Shown here piece by piece: positions 45,168-54,081 of a stretch of DNA of 64,000 nucleotides. The stretch is from Actinotignum timonense (GTDB lineage Bacteria > Actinomycetota > Actinomycetes > Actinomycetales > Actinomycetaceae), in assembly GCF_030216305.1 (NCBI RefSeq), contig NZ_JASOKT010000002.1, positions 62,001 to 126,000 on the forward strand, given 5' to 3'. Position 1 is the stretch's first letter; each line of letters starts with the position of its first letter. A program made the translations under genes and the position numbers. The notes under the pieces were generated by a model. It saw only the letters and a list, made by a program, of their open reading frames with translations. It searched no databases and was not told the origin of the DNA.

Positions 45168-48100
45168 GTGACTCCTCTCTTCAGACGCTCATCTCGCCGG
45201 CATTCGGCTCGTGAATCTCTTTCTCGTGATACCGCCGCGGTTCCCGAGGCCGCCGCGCTGCCCGCGGGCGACCGTGACCCCGCGGAACCCGGGCAGGATA
45301 CGCCCGTCGTTTCCTCACCGGCCGCGGCTGAGTCCGCCGCCAGCGCGGAAGCCGCCGGAAATTCCGCCACTCCAGCTCAGCAGGCACCGCAGGCCGGCGC
45401 TAGCGGCGTCGTACCGCACGGCGCCTCGGAAACCGCAGCTGTGCAACACGGAACTGAAAGTGACAGTAGTAGAGCGGAAGCGGAGGACCATCCCGCGCCG
45501 CTTCCCGCCCCGCAGCGCGAAGATCTCGTGTCGCGGGCCTATGCGGCCTGGCAGGAGGAGCTGGCCGCGCGGGCCGAGCGCGCGGCGGAGAATGTGGCCG
45601 CCCGGGTGTGCATTGATCTCACCCATCCGCACCCGACCGGGGGAGCGCAGTTTTCTTCCGGGGCGCCCACCCGCCTCACCTCGCTTATTCGGGAGGAGCG
45701 CAGCCAGCAGGAGGCCCTCGCTACCTGGCGTACCCTGCGGGACCAGGTGGCGCGCGCCGCGGAAGAATACGGGTACGCCCCGATTCAGCTGGCCAGCGGC
45801 AATCTGACGTGGACGGAGCTCCCGCCGCGTCGGCCCAGTGATGAGCTGGAGCCCGGCTATGAGGACACCGGCGAACTCAAGCTCGACCCGGAAGCGATGC
45901 GGGCCTGCGCGGAGGAAGCCGCTGTTCACGCGGCGGCCGGCGGTTCTGGCGCGAACGGTGCAGAGGCAGCCCTCGGGGAGGAGTCGGCCGGATTCGAGGA
46001 GTCGCTCGAGCAACCCGCCACCCAAGCCGCCTCGGAAGCTGCCGGGCAAAGCACCGCGCAAGCCGCCGCTTCCAACAGTGAAGAAACCCGGCAGGTGCGC
46101 GAAGTTAGCGTGCCGATTGTGTACCGCCTGCTGCAGGTGGAGGACGTGGGCACGGATGCCCTTATCCAAACCACCCCGGCCCTGTCCGTCAATCCGGATA
46201 TTGTGAGCGCGCTGCGCCAGCACGGCGCCCCGGTGCGCGAATTGGCCCAGCTCACCCGGGTGGAGCGGGCCACCGAAGATGAACTTATTACCCGGGTGCG
46301 GCGTCTATCGCATCTCTACCTGCCCGGGGCTTCCTACCGTCCGCAGGTGCTGCTGGGCATGTTTGCCGATCCGGCCGCGCGCGCGATTACCGACGCGGAG
46401 CTGCTGCGCCCGGTCATGATTCGTTCCGGGGTGCTCGCGGCAATTGCCGGGGATCGCGGAACCCACCAGCTCACCAGCGCCCCGCTCCCACCGGCCGAAA
46501 AACGCGACCGGGCCCCCGAAGGCGAACGCGGAGTGGGCGATTTGGATGTGGCTGAACTTGCCGCGGTGGAAGCCGTGGCAACTGGCCGCGACGTCGTGAT
46601 CGATACCCCGCCGGGAAGCGCGGACGTGACCACCCTGGTCGCGATTGCCGCGGACGCAGCCGCATCCAGCCGCTCCGTCCTCTATATTCCCGGCAGTCGG
46701 GCGCGGCGCGCCGCGGTGACCGCGCGGGCCGGTGAGCTCGGCGTGGGGGAACTGCTCATTGATCTTTCTGATATTAACGGCGCGGCTTTGCGGCTGCGCC
46801 AGGGCCTGCGCCAAAAGTTCCCGCAGATCGACGAAGAACGCACCCTGGCCGTGCGCCGCGATCTCAAGGCGGCGCGCCGCAGCCTGCGCGGCTACGTGAA
46901 CGCTCTGCACGCCGTCGATCCGGTGTGGAATACCTCGGTATATGACGTGCTTGAGCATTTGGCCGAGCTCGCCGCCCAGCCCCAGGGCCCGGCCACGAAG
47001 GTGCGCCTGGATGCCACCGCTGCGGCGCGCGTTCGTGAGGATCGGGAGGCGGTGCTCGAACGGCTCGCGGAGGCGAGTCGCGCCGGGGCTTTTAGCGGGG
47101 GCGGGAATTCGGAATGGTTGCGCGCGCAGGTGCGCACGGAGGACGACGCCGCCCGCGCCTTCTCCACCGTGACCCGCATGGCCACCGAAACCCTTCCCCT
47201 GGTTATGGAGCAATCCCAGCGGGTGGCCGGGGAGACCGGCCTGGCCCGCCCGAAGACCCTGGCTCAGTGGATGGAACAAATCAAGATGCTCGAAGGGATC
47301 GCCGATACCCTCGAGGTCTTCAAACCCGCCGTGTATGAGCGCTCGGTTGCCGATATGGTGATCGCCACCGCGAGTGATGAATGGCGCGCCGAGCACGGCG
47401 AAAGCATGAAACGTGCCCAGCGCCGCGCCCTGACCAAGCAGGCCCGCGATTTTGTGCGCCCCGGGATCCGGGTGGCGGATATGCACGCGGCCCTGAGCGA
47501 AGTGGCACGCCAGCGCGATATCTGGCGCCGCTACAGCGCGGAAAGCGATTGGCCCACCCTCCCCGAGGGCATGACGATGATCCGGGCCACCGCCGCGGAA
47601 GTGGACGGGCAGGTGCGTGAACTCGAAGAATTCCTCCCGCACCGCGCCGGCCTGCGCCGCGAACCCATCGAAAACGTGCTGGCCCTGGTGCGCACCCTGG
47701 TCTCCCAGCGCCGGGTGCTCGATTCCCAGCCGCGCCGCATCGACCTGCTCCACGACCTTGAGGACAGCGGCCTGGGAGATTTCGCCCGCGATATGGCCCG
47801 CCGCGAAGTGAGCGGGGAAGCGGTGGCCGCCGAACTCGACCTGGCCTACACCAACTCTGTGTTCGAACAGCTCATCGCTCGGAATACCGTGCTGGCCCAG
47901 GCCGGCCCGCAACAGCTGGCCATGCTTGTACACACGGTGCGGGATCTGGATCGCGAACACGTGGAGAGCCTGCCCGGGCCGGTGCTGCGCGCCGCAATTA
48001 CCCATATGCAATCGGTGGCCCGCAAGCAGCGCGAAGAAACCGTGGCGGTGGACCGCTACCTGGCCCGCGCCGGCGTGAGCGCGCTGGCCGACGTGGCCGC

Positions 48101-49862
48101 TTCAGCAACCGCGCTGGTCCAGGCGGCCCGCCCTGTATGGGTGGTGCCCCCGGCTCTGGTCCCGGAGCTCATCCCCACCCTGCCCTGGGCGGATGTGGTG
48201 ATTCTGGACGGTATCGAGGATGTTCCGCTCGCCGCGGTGGTCGCCCTCATGGCGCGCGGCTCGCAGCTCGTCGTCCTCGGTGACGTGGCGCGGGCGGGCG
48301 CGGATAGCGCGCTCGCGGCCCTGGCCGATGCGCTTCCGGTGTGCGAACTTCCCACGTTCCGTGCGCATCACGATGATCTTGCCCTCGCCTGCTTGCGCAC
48401 CCTCGGGTACGACGACGCCGACCGCGCCGCTCCGGCGGGGCGGGTGCGCCGGGCGGACCGCCTGCAGGTAGTGGACGGACGCGGGGTTCCCTCCCCGAAT
48501 ACCGGAATGGTGGAAGCCCCCAGCGCGGAAGTGGACGCGGTGGTGGATGCGGTGGTGGATCACCTCCTCACCCGCCCGGAGGAATCCCTCGCGGTTATTA
48601 CGATTTCGCGTTTGCATGCCGTGCATGTGCGCGCGGCGGTGGAACGCACCATCGCCAATAGCCCGGCGTTGACCGAGGCGGGCGAATCCGCGTCCAGCCT
48701 GGTGCCGGTGGTGGATATTACCGGGGCGAGCGGGCTGCGGCGCGACCGGGTTATTTTCTCGGTGGGCTTCGGCAAGACGGTGCACGGCCGGGTGCTTCAT
48801 ACTTTCGGCCCGCTTACCGAAGCGGAAGGCGCGCGCTACCTGAGCGAGGCACTCCTGGTTCCCAGCCGCTATATGAGTGTCATTTCTTCGCTGGGCCCCG
48901 GCGATATCGGGGTGGATGACCTTTCCGGGGCGGCGCCCCGGCTCCTGGCCACCCTGCTGGAGACGGCCGCCCGGGAAGAACTACTCATCGGGGCGGACGA
49001 GGACGTGGCCAAGGCCAGCCCGCTGCTCTTCGACCTGGCCGCGCGCCTGCGCGGGCGCGGGCTTTTCACCGCCCTCTACTACGGCTACGACGCCGGCTTG
49101 CGCATCCCCCTGGTTGTTGCCGAACACGAAGGCGATTGGCGGGTGGCTGTTCTGACCGACGACGCCGATTACGTTGCCGAACCATCGCTGCGCCGCCGGG
49201 ACCGCTACCGGGTCGAGATGCTCGAGGATTTGGGCTGGAAGGTGGTCCAAACCTTCTCCTCCTCGATTTTCCTTGATCCGGAATCTGAGGCGGACCGTAT
49301 CGAAGCGCTCGTGCGGGTGGTGCGCCGCGATGAGGCCGCCGCGCGCCACCGGGCTGAAGATACCCCCGCGTTTGGGGCGGACGTCGCGGATGTGGCGGAT
49401 GAAGCGGATGTTGCTGCGGCGGGTGCTGGTGGCGATGCTGGCGCATCGGGCGCGCCGGGTGCCGCGGGCGCGCCGGGCGCCGGAATGCCGGGCGCTGCTA
49501 GCACGGAAAGCGCGGAAGCTCAGCAGGGCGAAGCCGGCGCAGATAACAGTTCAGGTACGCACACCCCGGCCTCGGGTAGCGCGGCCGGCAGTGCACAGGC
49601 CGGAACTTCCGCGCCGGATCCGGAAGCATCGCGGCGAGCCCGAGGAAAGAAACCCGCGGTGCGGCCGGGCCTGCCGCTAGCCGCCTACTCGGATGACCAG
49701 CTTGATGACATGGTGGCCTGGATTGCCTCCGATGGGGTGGCCCGTAACTCCGAACAGCTGGTGGAAGAACTGCGCAGCGAACTTGATATTCGCCGCCGCG
49801 GGCCCCAGGCCGATGCGGTGCTCGGTAACGTGGTGCGCCGCTCCGGCCTGGCCCAGGATTAG
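45168..49862 (+). CDS. large SF1 helicase-like/nuclease-like protein with degenerate active sites
   Basis: 1564 residues. After a low-complexity N terminus (1-120), a DUF4011-like region (about 120-225, with I-D-L-T-H-P-H and a L-x-L-A-x-G-x-L-x-W pattern) and a second Ala/Glu linker, the SF1-type helicase region starts near 460. The P-loop site reads D-T-P-P-G-S-A-D-V-T-T (about 480-490): the essential G-K-T/S is lost. The DEAD-box equivalent is V-I-L-D-G-I-E-D near 1013. A long helical insert lies between. Near 1298-1385 is a domain like the C-terminal restriction-endonuclease-like module of such helicases, without a clear D...E-x-K. The C terminus (about 1505-1564) is a small folded helix bundle. 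It probably has a structural or DNA-scaffold role. Family by pattern; function unknown. Confidence 0.7.
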   Translation: MTPLFRRSSRRHSARESLSRDTAAVPEAAALPAGDRDPAEPGQDTPVVSSPAAAESAASAEAAGNSATPAQQAPQAGASGVVPHGASETAAVQHGTESDSSRAEAEDHPAPLPAPQREDLVSRAYAAWQEELAARAERAAENVAARVCIDLTHPHPTGGAQFSSGAPTRLTSLIREERSQQEALATWRTLRDQVARAAEEYGYAPIQLASGNLTWTELPPRRPSDELEPGYEDTGELKLDPEAMRACAEEAAVHAAAGGSGANGAEAALGEESAGFEESLEQPATQAASEAAGQSTAQAAASNSEETRQVREVSVPIVYRLLQVEDVGTDALIQTTPALSVNPDIVSALRQHGAPVRELAQLTRVERATEDELITRVRRLSHLYLPGASYRPQVLLGMFADPAARAITDAELLRPVMIRSGVLAAIAGDRGTHQLTSAPLPPAEKRDRAPEGERGVGDLDVAELAAVEAVATGRDVVIDTPPGSADVTTLVAIAADAAASSRSVLYIPGSRARRAAVTARAGELGVGELLIDLSDINGAALRLRQGLRQKFPQIDEERTLAVRRDLKAARRSLRGYVNALHAVDPVWNTSVYDVLEHLAELAAQPQGPATKVRLDATAAARVREDREAVLERLAEASRAGAFSGGGNSEWLRAQVRTEDDAARAFSTVTRMATETLPLVMEQSQRVAGETGLARPKTLAQWMEQIKMLEGIADTLEVFKPAVYERSVADMVIATASDEWRAEHGESMKRAQRRALTKQARDFVRPGIRVADMHAALSEVARQRDIWRRYSAESDWPTLPEGMTMIRATAAEVDGQVRELEEFLPHRAGLRREPIENVLALVRTLVSQRRVLDSQPRRIDLLHDLEDSGLGDFARDMARREVSGEAVAAELDLAYTNSVFEQLIARNTVLAQAGPQQLAMLVHTVRDLDREHVESLPGPVLRAAITHMQSVARKQREETVAVDRYLARAGVSALADVAASATALVQAARPVWVVPPALVPELIPTLPWADVVILDGIEDVPLAAVVALMARGSQLVVLGDVARAGADSALAALADALPVCELPTFRAHHDDLALACLRTLGYDDADRAAPAGRVRRADRLQVVDGRGVPSPNTGMVEAPSAEVDAVVDAVVDHLLTRPEESLAVITISRLHAVHVRAAVERTIANSPALTEAGESASSLVPVVDITGASGLRRDRVIFSVGFGKTVHGRVLHTFGPLTEAEGARYLSEALLVPSRYMSVISSLGPGDIGVDDLSGAAPRLLATLLETAAREELLIGADEDVAKASPLLFDLAARLRGRGLFTALYYGYDAGLRIPLVVAEHEGDWRVAVLTDDADYVAEPSLRRRDRYRVEMLEDLGWKVVQTFSSSIFLDPESEADRIEALVRVVRRDEAAARHRAEDTPAFGADVADVADEADVAAAGAGGDAGASGAPGAAGAPGAGMPGAASTESAEAQQGEAGADNSSGTHTPASGSAAGSAQAGTSAPDPEASRRARGKKPAVRPGLPLAAYSDDQLDDMVAWIASDGVARNSEQLVEELRSELDIRRRGPQADAVLGNVVRRSGLAQD

Positions 49863-49872
49863 GCGCGCGGCC

Positions 49873-50274
49873 GTGGCGAGCAAGGCACATTCCGGAAGCA
49901 CCCACCGGGTGGTAAATAACAGCCAGGTTGCAGATAGCAGCCAGGGGGATAGTGCTCAGCAGGCAAGACGCGTCCACCGGGCGGTGGTGCGCCTCTCCGA
50001 GGTAGATGCCCGGCGGGTGGAAAGTGGCGAACTCAAGGACGCCGCCGAAGCCCTCCAGCGCCTCGCGCGCGGGGACGGGGGAGCGACCCTACCGCACCCG
50101 GATACGCCCACCAAAAAATCCGCGTTAAAAAAGAGCGCCCCGGGGGCCACTACCGTGGCACCCCGGGACGCGGCCGTATCCGCACGCGATATTCGCACGC
50201 GAGATATTGTGGCGCGCACCGCTCACGAACAGAGCATTCTTGACGAACGCCCGCCCCACTTCGGCAAGCTCTAA
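49873..50274 (+). CDS. conserved small hypothetical protein downstream of the helicase-like gene
   Basis: 133 residues from the GTG at 49873, ten bases after the helicase-like stop. Begins with a Ser/Gln-rich segment, then a helix with V-R-L-S-E-V-D-A-R-R-V, a basic Lys/Ala stretch, and a C-terminal R-T-A-H-E-Q-S-I-L-D-E-R-P-P-H-F-G motif that looks conserved and may be a docking peptide. No signal or membrane segment. I do not recognise a family. An earlier in-frame ATG inside the helicase gene is rejected. The codons around its stop are duplicated 17 bases on. Confidence 0.65.
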   Translation: MASKAHSGSTHRVVNNSQVADSSQGDSAQQARRVHRAVVRLSEVDARRVESGELKDAAEALQRLARGDGGATLPHPDTPTKKSALKKSAPGATTVAPRDAAVSARDIRTRDIVARTAHEQSILDERPPHFGKL

Positions 50275-50291
50275 ATATCGGCAAGCTCTAA
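50261..50291. repeat. 14-base direct repeat that duplicates a gene end
   Basis: TCGGCAAGCTCTAA occurs at 50261-50274 and again at 50278-50291. The first copy is the last codons and stop of the small hypothetical gene, so the second is a copy of a coding end in non-coding DNA. Confidence 0.85.
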
Positions 50292-50383
50292 GCGGTAGCG
50301 GACTCCGGAAAACAGCGAAGCCCCGCACCCGCTCAGAACCGCGCGAGTTCAGAACTGCACGTATTCGAGCGGTGAGTCGCGCC

Positions 50384-50447
50384 GATTAGCCGAGCACATT
50401 AGTCGCGCGGATTAGTCGGGCACATCAATCGCGCAGATTAGTCGCGC
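50384..50447. repeat. 26-base tandem repeat overlapping the mscL stop
   Basis: Units at 50384-50409, 50410-50435 and a partial at 50436-50447 each begin GATTAG and share about 20 of 26 positions. The last unit contains the mscL stop codon on the minus strand, so the repeats look like duplications of the mscL 3' end. Confidence 0.8.
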
Positions 50448-50821
50448 TTGGCACGCAGCTCATCACGGATTTCCTTGAGGAGGATGAGCTGGGGATCTTC
50501 CGGGGCCTCCGCGGCCGGCTTGGCGTGGCGTTCACGCATCTTATTCATGGGGAGTACCAGGAAGAAGTACAGCGCGAAAGCCACGATGAAGAAATTGACC
50601 ACCGCGGTGAGGAAGCTCCCGAATTGGATTTCGCCCCCACCCAGGTGCCACACAAAATTACCGTCAAAATTCGGCTGGCCGAAAATCGCGGCGATAAGCG
50701 GCATGAGAATATGGTCCGTCAGGGACTTCACCACGGCTGAGAAAGCCGCACCGACGATAACACCGACGGCGAGGTCCATGACGTTACCCTGCATAATGAA
50801 TTTCTTGAAACCCGCGAGCAC
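50438..50821 (-). CDS. mscL: large-conductance mechanosensitive channel
   Basis: 127 residues from the GTG at 50821 (AAGGA six bases upstream), which restores the normal MscL N terminus; a GTG at 50848 would add nine residues. Pentameric membrane channel that opens on osmotic downshock. TM1 (about 14-40, with G-N-V-x-D-L-A-V-G-V-I-x-G-A-A-F), periplasmic loop, TM2 (about 68-92) and a charged C-terminal helix are seen. Encoded downstream of the SAF-domain gene in a common actinobacterial cluster. The stop region is repeated in tandem downstream. Confidence 0.97.
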   Translation of the reverse strand: MLAGFKKFIMQGNVMDLAVGVIVGAAFSAVVKSLTDHILMPLIAAIFGQPNFDGNFVWHLGGGEIQFGSFLTAVVNFFIVAFALYFFLVLPMNKMRERHAKPAAEAPEDPQLILLKEIRDELRAKRD

Positions 50822-50871
50822 CTTCCATCCTTTCGCGCGGAGCGCCACCGGGAATGCCCCGGCGGCAGAAA

Positions 50872-51504
50872 CTATGGAGGGGCTACCAACACTGCCCGCA
50901 AAGAATCCGCGGCAGCATAGCCCACGATAAGATTAGCGTCTTTTTCGCGAACAACCAGGTAGAGCACCCGATATGTGACACCCTCGGAGAGCATGCCGGC
51001 ATTCTTTTCCTCTTCGCCGATTCCCACCACCGCGGCTCGTTCCACCACCCGGACTGCTCCGGCCTCCGTACTATGTTCCGGGGCCGGCGCATATAAGCCA
51101 ATAAAATTGCCCGGCTCAATAAAGCTCCCGGTCCCATCGGAAGCCACCCGCACCGCCACCACCACGTGCCCGGCGGGTGGATCACGTAAGAATTCTTGGG
51201 AGAGCAGCACCCCGCGGGCTAGGGGATACCCGGCCGGAATATTAGCGGCCAGGCGCTGCCCGCTGGCCTCAGCTTGCGAAGAAAGCGCATTCTCCGGAAT
51301 GAGATCCCGGGCCACGGTGCGCGCCTCCACATCACGCCCGCTCAGCACATGCCCGGCCGCTAGATTGCGGCGCGCGACCAGCACTTGCCCGGTTTCCGGG
51401 TAGCGGCGCTCAATCGCCTGAAGAATAGTGAAAAAAGCCAGGAGGGCAACCCCGGCCAGCAGCAGATGGCGTGCCCGCCACAGCCGCGTGTGGATACCAG
51501 TCAT
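50872..51504 (-). CDS. SAF-domain membrane protein (CpaB-like)
   Basis: 210 residues. A short basic N terminus and one membrane helix (about 13-30) precede a SAF domain (about 38-105) with V-L-V-A-R-R-N-L-A-A-G and the second-strand G-Y-P-L-A-R-G-V segment. The rest is beta-rich. Similar proteins act in Flp pilus assembly (CpaB/RcpC), but no pilus genes are near; single SAF proteins between MscL and FmdB genes are common in actinobacteria. The ATG at 51504 has TAGCCT six bases upstream, a leaderless-type start. Role unknown. Confidence 0.85.
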   Translation of the reverse strand: MTGIHTRLWRARHLLLAGVALLAFFTILQAIERRYPETGQVLVARRNLAAGHVLSGRDVEARTVARDLIPENALSSQAEASGQRLAANIPAGYPLARGVLLSQEFLRDPPAGHVVVAVRVASDGTGSFIEPGNFIGLYAPAPEHSTEAGAVRVVERAAVVGIGEEEKNAGMLSEGVTYRVLYLVVREKDANLIVGYAAADSLRAVLVAPP

Positions 51505-51516
51505 AGCTTGAGGCTA
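51505..51516 (-). promoter_or_regulatory. leaderless-type -10 element of the SAF gene
   Basis: On the minus strand TAGCCT (51516-51511) is followed by six bases and the ATG at 51504. No ribosome-binding site. Confidence 0.5.
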
Positions 51517-51612
51517 GCGAGGAATGCTCAGCCGCCAACCAGAAGTGGGCCCGCCTGTGGATACCGGCAGCGTTTCGCGAAGCTGGGGATAAACCGAGCT
51601 GCGCCGTCGTAC

Positions 51613-51822
51613 TTAGTTCTGCGTGGAGCTCCCACCCGAAGAACGCGAGTCATTGTGGTAGAAACCCGAACCCTTGAACACGATTGCGCTAATCCCTGCC
51701 ATTACCTTCCGCAATGCGTCTTTCCCGCACTCCGGGCACGTGACCAGGGCGGTGGCTGTCATCGACTGGTGCGCATCAAAATGGTGACCGCAATTGTCAC
51801 AACGGTAACTGTAGGTAGGCAC
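51613..51822 (-). CDS. FmdB-family zinc-ribbon protein
   Basis: 69 residues from the GTG at 51822 (AAAGGA upstream). P-T-Y-x-Y-x-C-x-x-C-G start and a second C-P-x-C pair (about 36-39) form a zinc ribbon; the tail is Ser/Gly-rich (S-S-G-G-S-S). Family members are small cytosolic regulators or assembly factors of unclear role. Lies between the SAF gene and the 5-formyl-THF cyclo-ligase gene on the same strand, a conserved actinobacterial order. Confidence 0.9.
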   Translation of the reverse strand: MPTYSYRCDNCGHHFDAHQSMTATALVTCPECGKDALRKVMAGISAIVFKGSGFYHNDSRSSGGSSTQN

Positions 51823-51929
51823 GTTCTTCCTTTCCGGGCCGGTGGCCGAGCCGAGGGGCGGCCGGCACAAGCCGTACGGCGCATTATTCTAGCGCGTGAC
51901 ACGTGCCCTCGGGGAAGTCGCCCGCAACC

Positions 51930-52565
51930 CTAGTGCAGGGGAGAATGTCCGCCCAGGTCCACCACGGTCTCGGGGAGCAGAACGTAACGCACCGGCACGT
52001 CCATCTCATCGTGGGGGAGGGGCGTGTGCACGTATTCTTCGGGCCATATCAGGGCGCCGACCGGGGTGGCGCTATCGAGCTGCTTGAGCACGCGGTCATA
52101 CCAGCCCCCGCCCTGGCCCAGGCGCACGCCGTCGTGATTGACGAGCAGCGCGGGGATAAAAGCGGCGTCTACCTCGCGTAATACCGTGGAATCGAGGGCT
52201 TCGCCCCGGGGTGCGGGCGGGCGGCCGGGGGCCTGGTCGGTGAGATTCTCCGCGCCGGTGTAGCGCGCCCACTGGCGGGTGAGCCCGGGGCCGAGCTTGG
52301 GGACAAGGAGGGTGCGCCCGCTGGCCACAATGGCATCGCATAGGGCCCGGGTGCCCGGTTCGTTATTGACGGAAATATAGCCGGCAACCGTGGTGGCGGT
52401 GCCGAGGAAATCCAGCACGGTGGTGACCCAGCGGGCTTCGGCTTCCTCCCGGGCTGCGGGCGTGCGCTTGGCCCGAGCCGCGCGCACCGTTGCGCGCAAG
52501 GCCTGTTTGGCTTCCGGCACCGCCATCGCGGAGACGTCAGGAAGAGATATGGTGTGGTCGGTCAT
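51930..52565 (-). CDS. 5-formyltetrahydrofolate cyclo-ligase
   Basis: 211 residues. It converts 5-formyl-THF to 5,10-methenyl-THF using ATP, in folate salvage. Basic N-terminal K-x-x-L-R segment, the V-A-x-Y-x-x-x-x-x-E-P region near 66-75, and the nucleotide-binding signature G-x-R-L-G-Q-G-G-G-W-Y-D-R near 148-160 are visible. Start ATG at 52565; upstream CACACT is six bases away, a weak form of the leaderless pattern used elsewhere in this window. Divergent from the glp gene. Confidence 0.95.
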   Translation of the reverse strand: MTDHTISLPDVSAMAVPEAKQALRATVRAARAKRTPAAREEAEARWVTTVLDFLGTATTVAGYISVNNEPGTRALCDAIVASGRTLLVPKLGPGLTRQWARYTGAENLTDQAPGRPPAPRGEALDSTVLREVDAAFIPALLVNHDGVRLGQGGGWYDRVLKQLDSATPVGALIWPEEYVHTPLPHDEMDVPVRYVLLPETVVDLGGHSPLH

Positions 52566-52726
52566 GGCACCAGTGTGGCACGAGGTGCTGGATGCCCGCT
52601 AGGAGTAAGGCCCTTGTGGTGTGGAGTCAAGGCCCGTCGTGCTCTAATAACAAGGCCCGTGCGCGCGGCGTGAGCGCCGGCAGGCCCCCAAACCGGTACG
52701 CTGTGCTGTGTACCGAGGAGGAATAC

Positions 52727-53953
52727 GTGAAAACAGTAGCCGAGCAACTCGATGAATTCTTAAAGGTCGCCCAGCCTTTGGAGGCTCTCGATGTGGAGCT
52801 TGCCGACGCGATGGGTTGTATTCTTGCCGAAAACGTCGTCGCAACTGTTGATGTTCCTCACACCGACCTGGCGGCTCTGGATGGGTACGCGGTGCGCGCG
52901 GACGAAACTTTCGGTGCCGAGCCCGCACGCCCGGTGCATTTCCCGGTGACCGATGATATTTTCGCCGTCACCACCGACCGCATCGCCCACACTCCCGGCG
53001 CGGCGGCCCGCATTGCTTCCGGGGCGCGGATGCCCACGGGCGCGGACGCCGTTGTTCCCCTTATCGATACGGATCACGGGGAAGCGCAGGTGGATATTAC
53101 GGCGCGCGTGGCCCCCGGGGAGAATGTGCGCGCGCAGGGTGAGGACCTGCGGGCCGGCACCACGATTCTGGAAGAAGGCACCCGTATCGGGGCGCGCCAT
53201 ATTGCCTTGCTGGCGGCGGCCGGGCGCGACCGGGTACGGGTGCGCCCGGCGCCGCGCGTCGTCGTGATGTCTGTGGGCGATGAACTGGTGGCGCCCGGAA
53301 AAGCTTTGGGGAACGGAAAGATTTACGACGCGAATTCGCACGCGCTTGCCACCGCGGTGCGTAACGCCGGGGCGGTTGCGTATCGCGTACCGGCGGTTTC
53401 CGATGACCGGCATCTTTTGCGCGAGTCCTTGGAGGACCAGCTGCTGCGCGCTGACGTTATCCTCACCACCGGCGGTTTGAGTTACGGGGGTGGAGATACC
53501 CTCAAGGAGGTCCTGTCCCCGCTCGGTTCGATGCGGTTCGACGCCGTCGCTATGAATCCGGGCCGGCACGTCGGGGTGGGTACCATCGGGGGCGACGTCG
53601 CAAATTCGGCACTCATGTTCTGCCTTCCGGGCAACCCGGTGGCCGCGCTGGTGTGCTTCGAGGTGTTTGTGCGCCCCTCGCTGCGGAAAATGGCCGGCTA
53701 CAAGCATGTGACCCCGCGCTCGATCCGGGCTCGGGCGGCGCGCGGGCTGCTCTCCCGGCCCGGCGTGCAAGATTACGTGCGGGTGCAGGTGTACGGCGAT
53801 CCGCGCGCCGGCTACGAATTTGACCCGGTGGGGGATGTGGAGCTGCTCTCCCTGGCGAATTTCGCGAAATCGAACGGGCTCGCGGTGGTTCCCGCGGATA
53901 AGGAAAGCGTGGGAATTGGCGACGAATTAGAGTGCATGATTCTCAACGGGTAA
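52727..53953 (+). CDS. MoeA/gephyrin-like molybdotransferase (Glp-type)
   Basis: 408 residues from the GTG at 52727 (GAGGAGG upstream; -10 TACGCT at 52697-52702). MoeA domains I-IV are present: N-terminal D-V-P-x-x-D-x-x-A-x-D-G-Y-A segment, G-A-R-M-P-x-G-A-D-A-V-V, the T-G-G-x-S-x-G-x-x-D active-site region and the P-G-N-P-V-A motif. Such enzymes insert molybdenum into molybdopterin, but actinobacteria use a paralog, Glp, that binds FtsZ and the membrane protein GlpR. The next gene is a GlpR/SepX protein and no other molybdenum-cofactor gene is nearby, so the Glp role is favoured. The paralog call is inferred. Confidence 0.92.
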   Translation: MKTVAEQLDEFLKVAQPLEALDVELADAMGCILAENVVATVDVPHTDLAALDGYAVRADETFGAEPARPVHFPVTDDIFAVTTDRIAHTPGAAARIASGARMPTGADAVVPLIDTDHGEAQVDITARVAPGENVRAQGEDLRAGTTILEEGTRIGARHIALLAAAGRDRVRVRPAPRVVVMSVGDELVAPGKALGNGKIYDANSHALATAVRNAGAVAYRVPAVSDDRHLLRESLEDQLLRADVILTTGGLSYGGGDTLKEVLSPLGSMRFDAVAMNPGRHVGVGTIGGDVANSALMFCLPGNPVAALVCFEVFVRPSLRKMAGYKHVTPRSIRARAARGLLSRPGVQDYVRVQVYGDPRAGYEFDPVGDVELLSLANFAKSNGLAVVPADKESVGIGDELECMILNG

Positions 53954-54069
53954 GCCCAGCTTGAAGGGATAGCCCTGCTCAACAACCCCATTCGTCCCAC
54001 GAATCACATCGTTGTTATTCTCTCTACGAAAGTAACGGCGCGTCCCTGCCTGAGCGCCCCGCGATTGGT

Positions 54070-54081
54070 TAAAGTGGCTGT
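54070..54081 (+). promoter_or_regulatory. leaderless-type -10 element of the GlpR gene
   Basis: TAAAGT (54070-54075) is six bases before the GTG at 54082. No ribosome-binding site. Confidence 0.5.
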
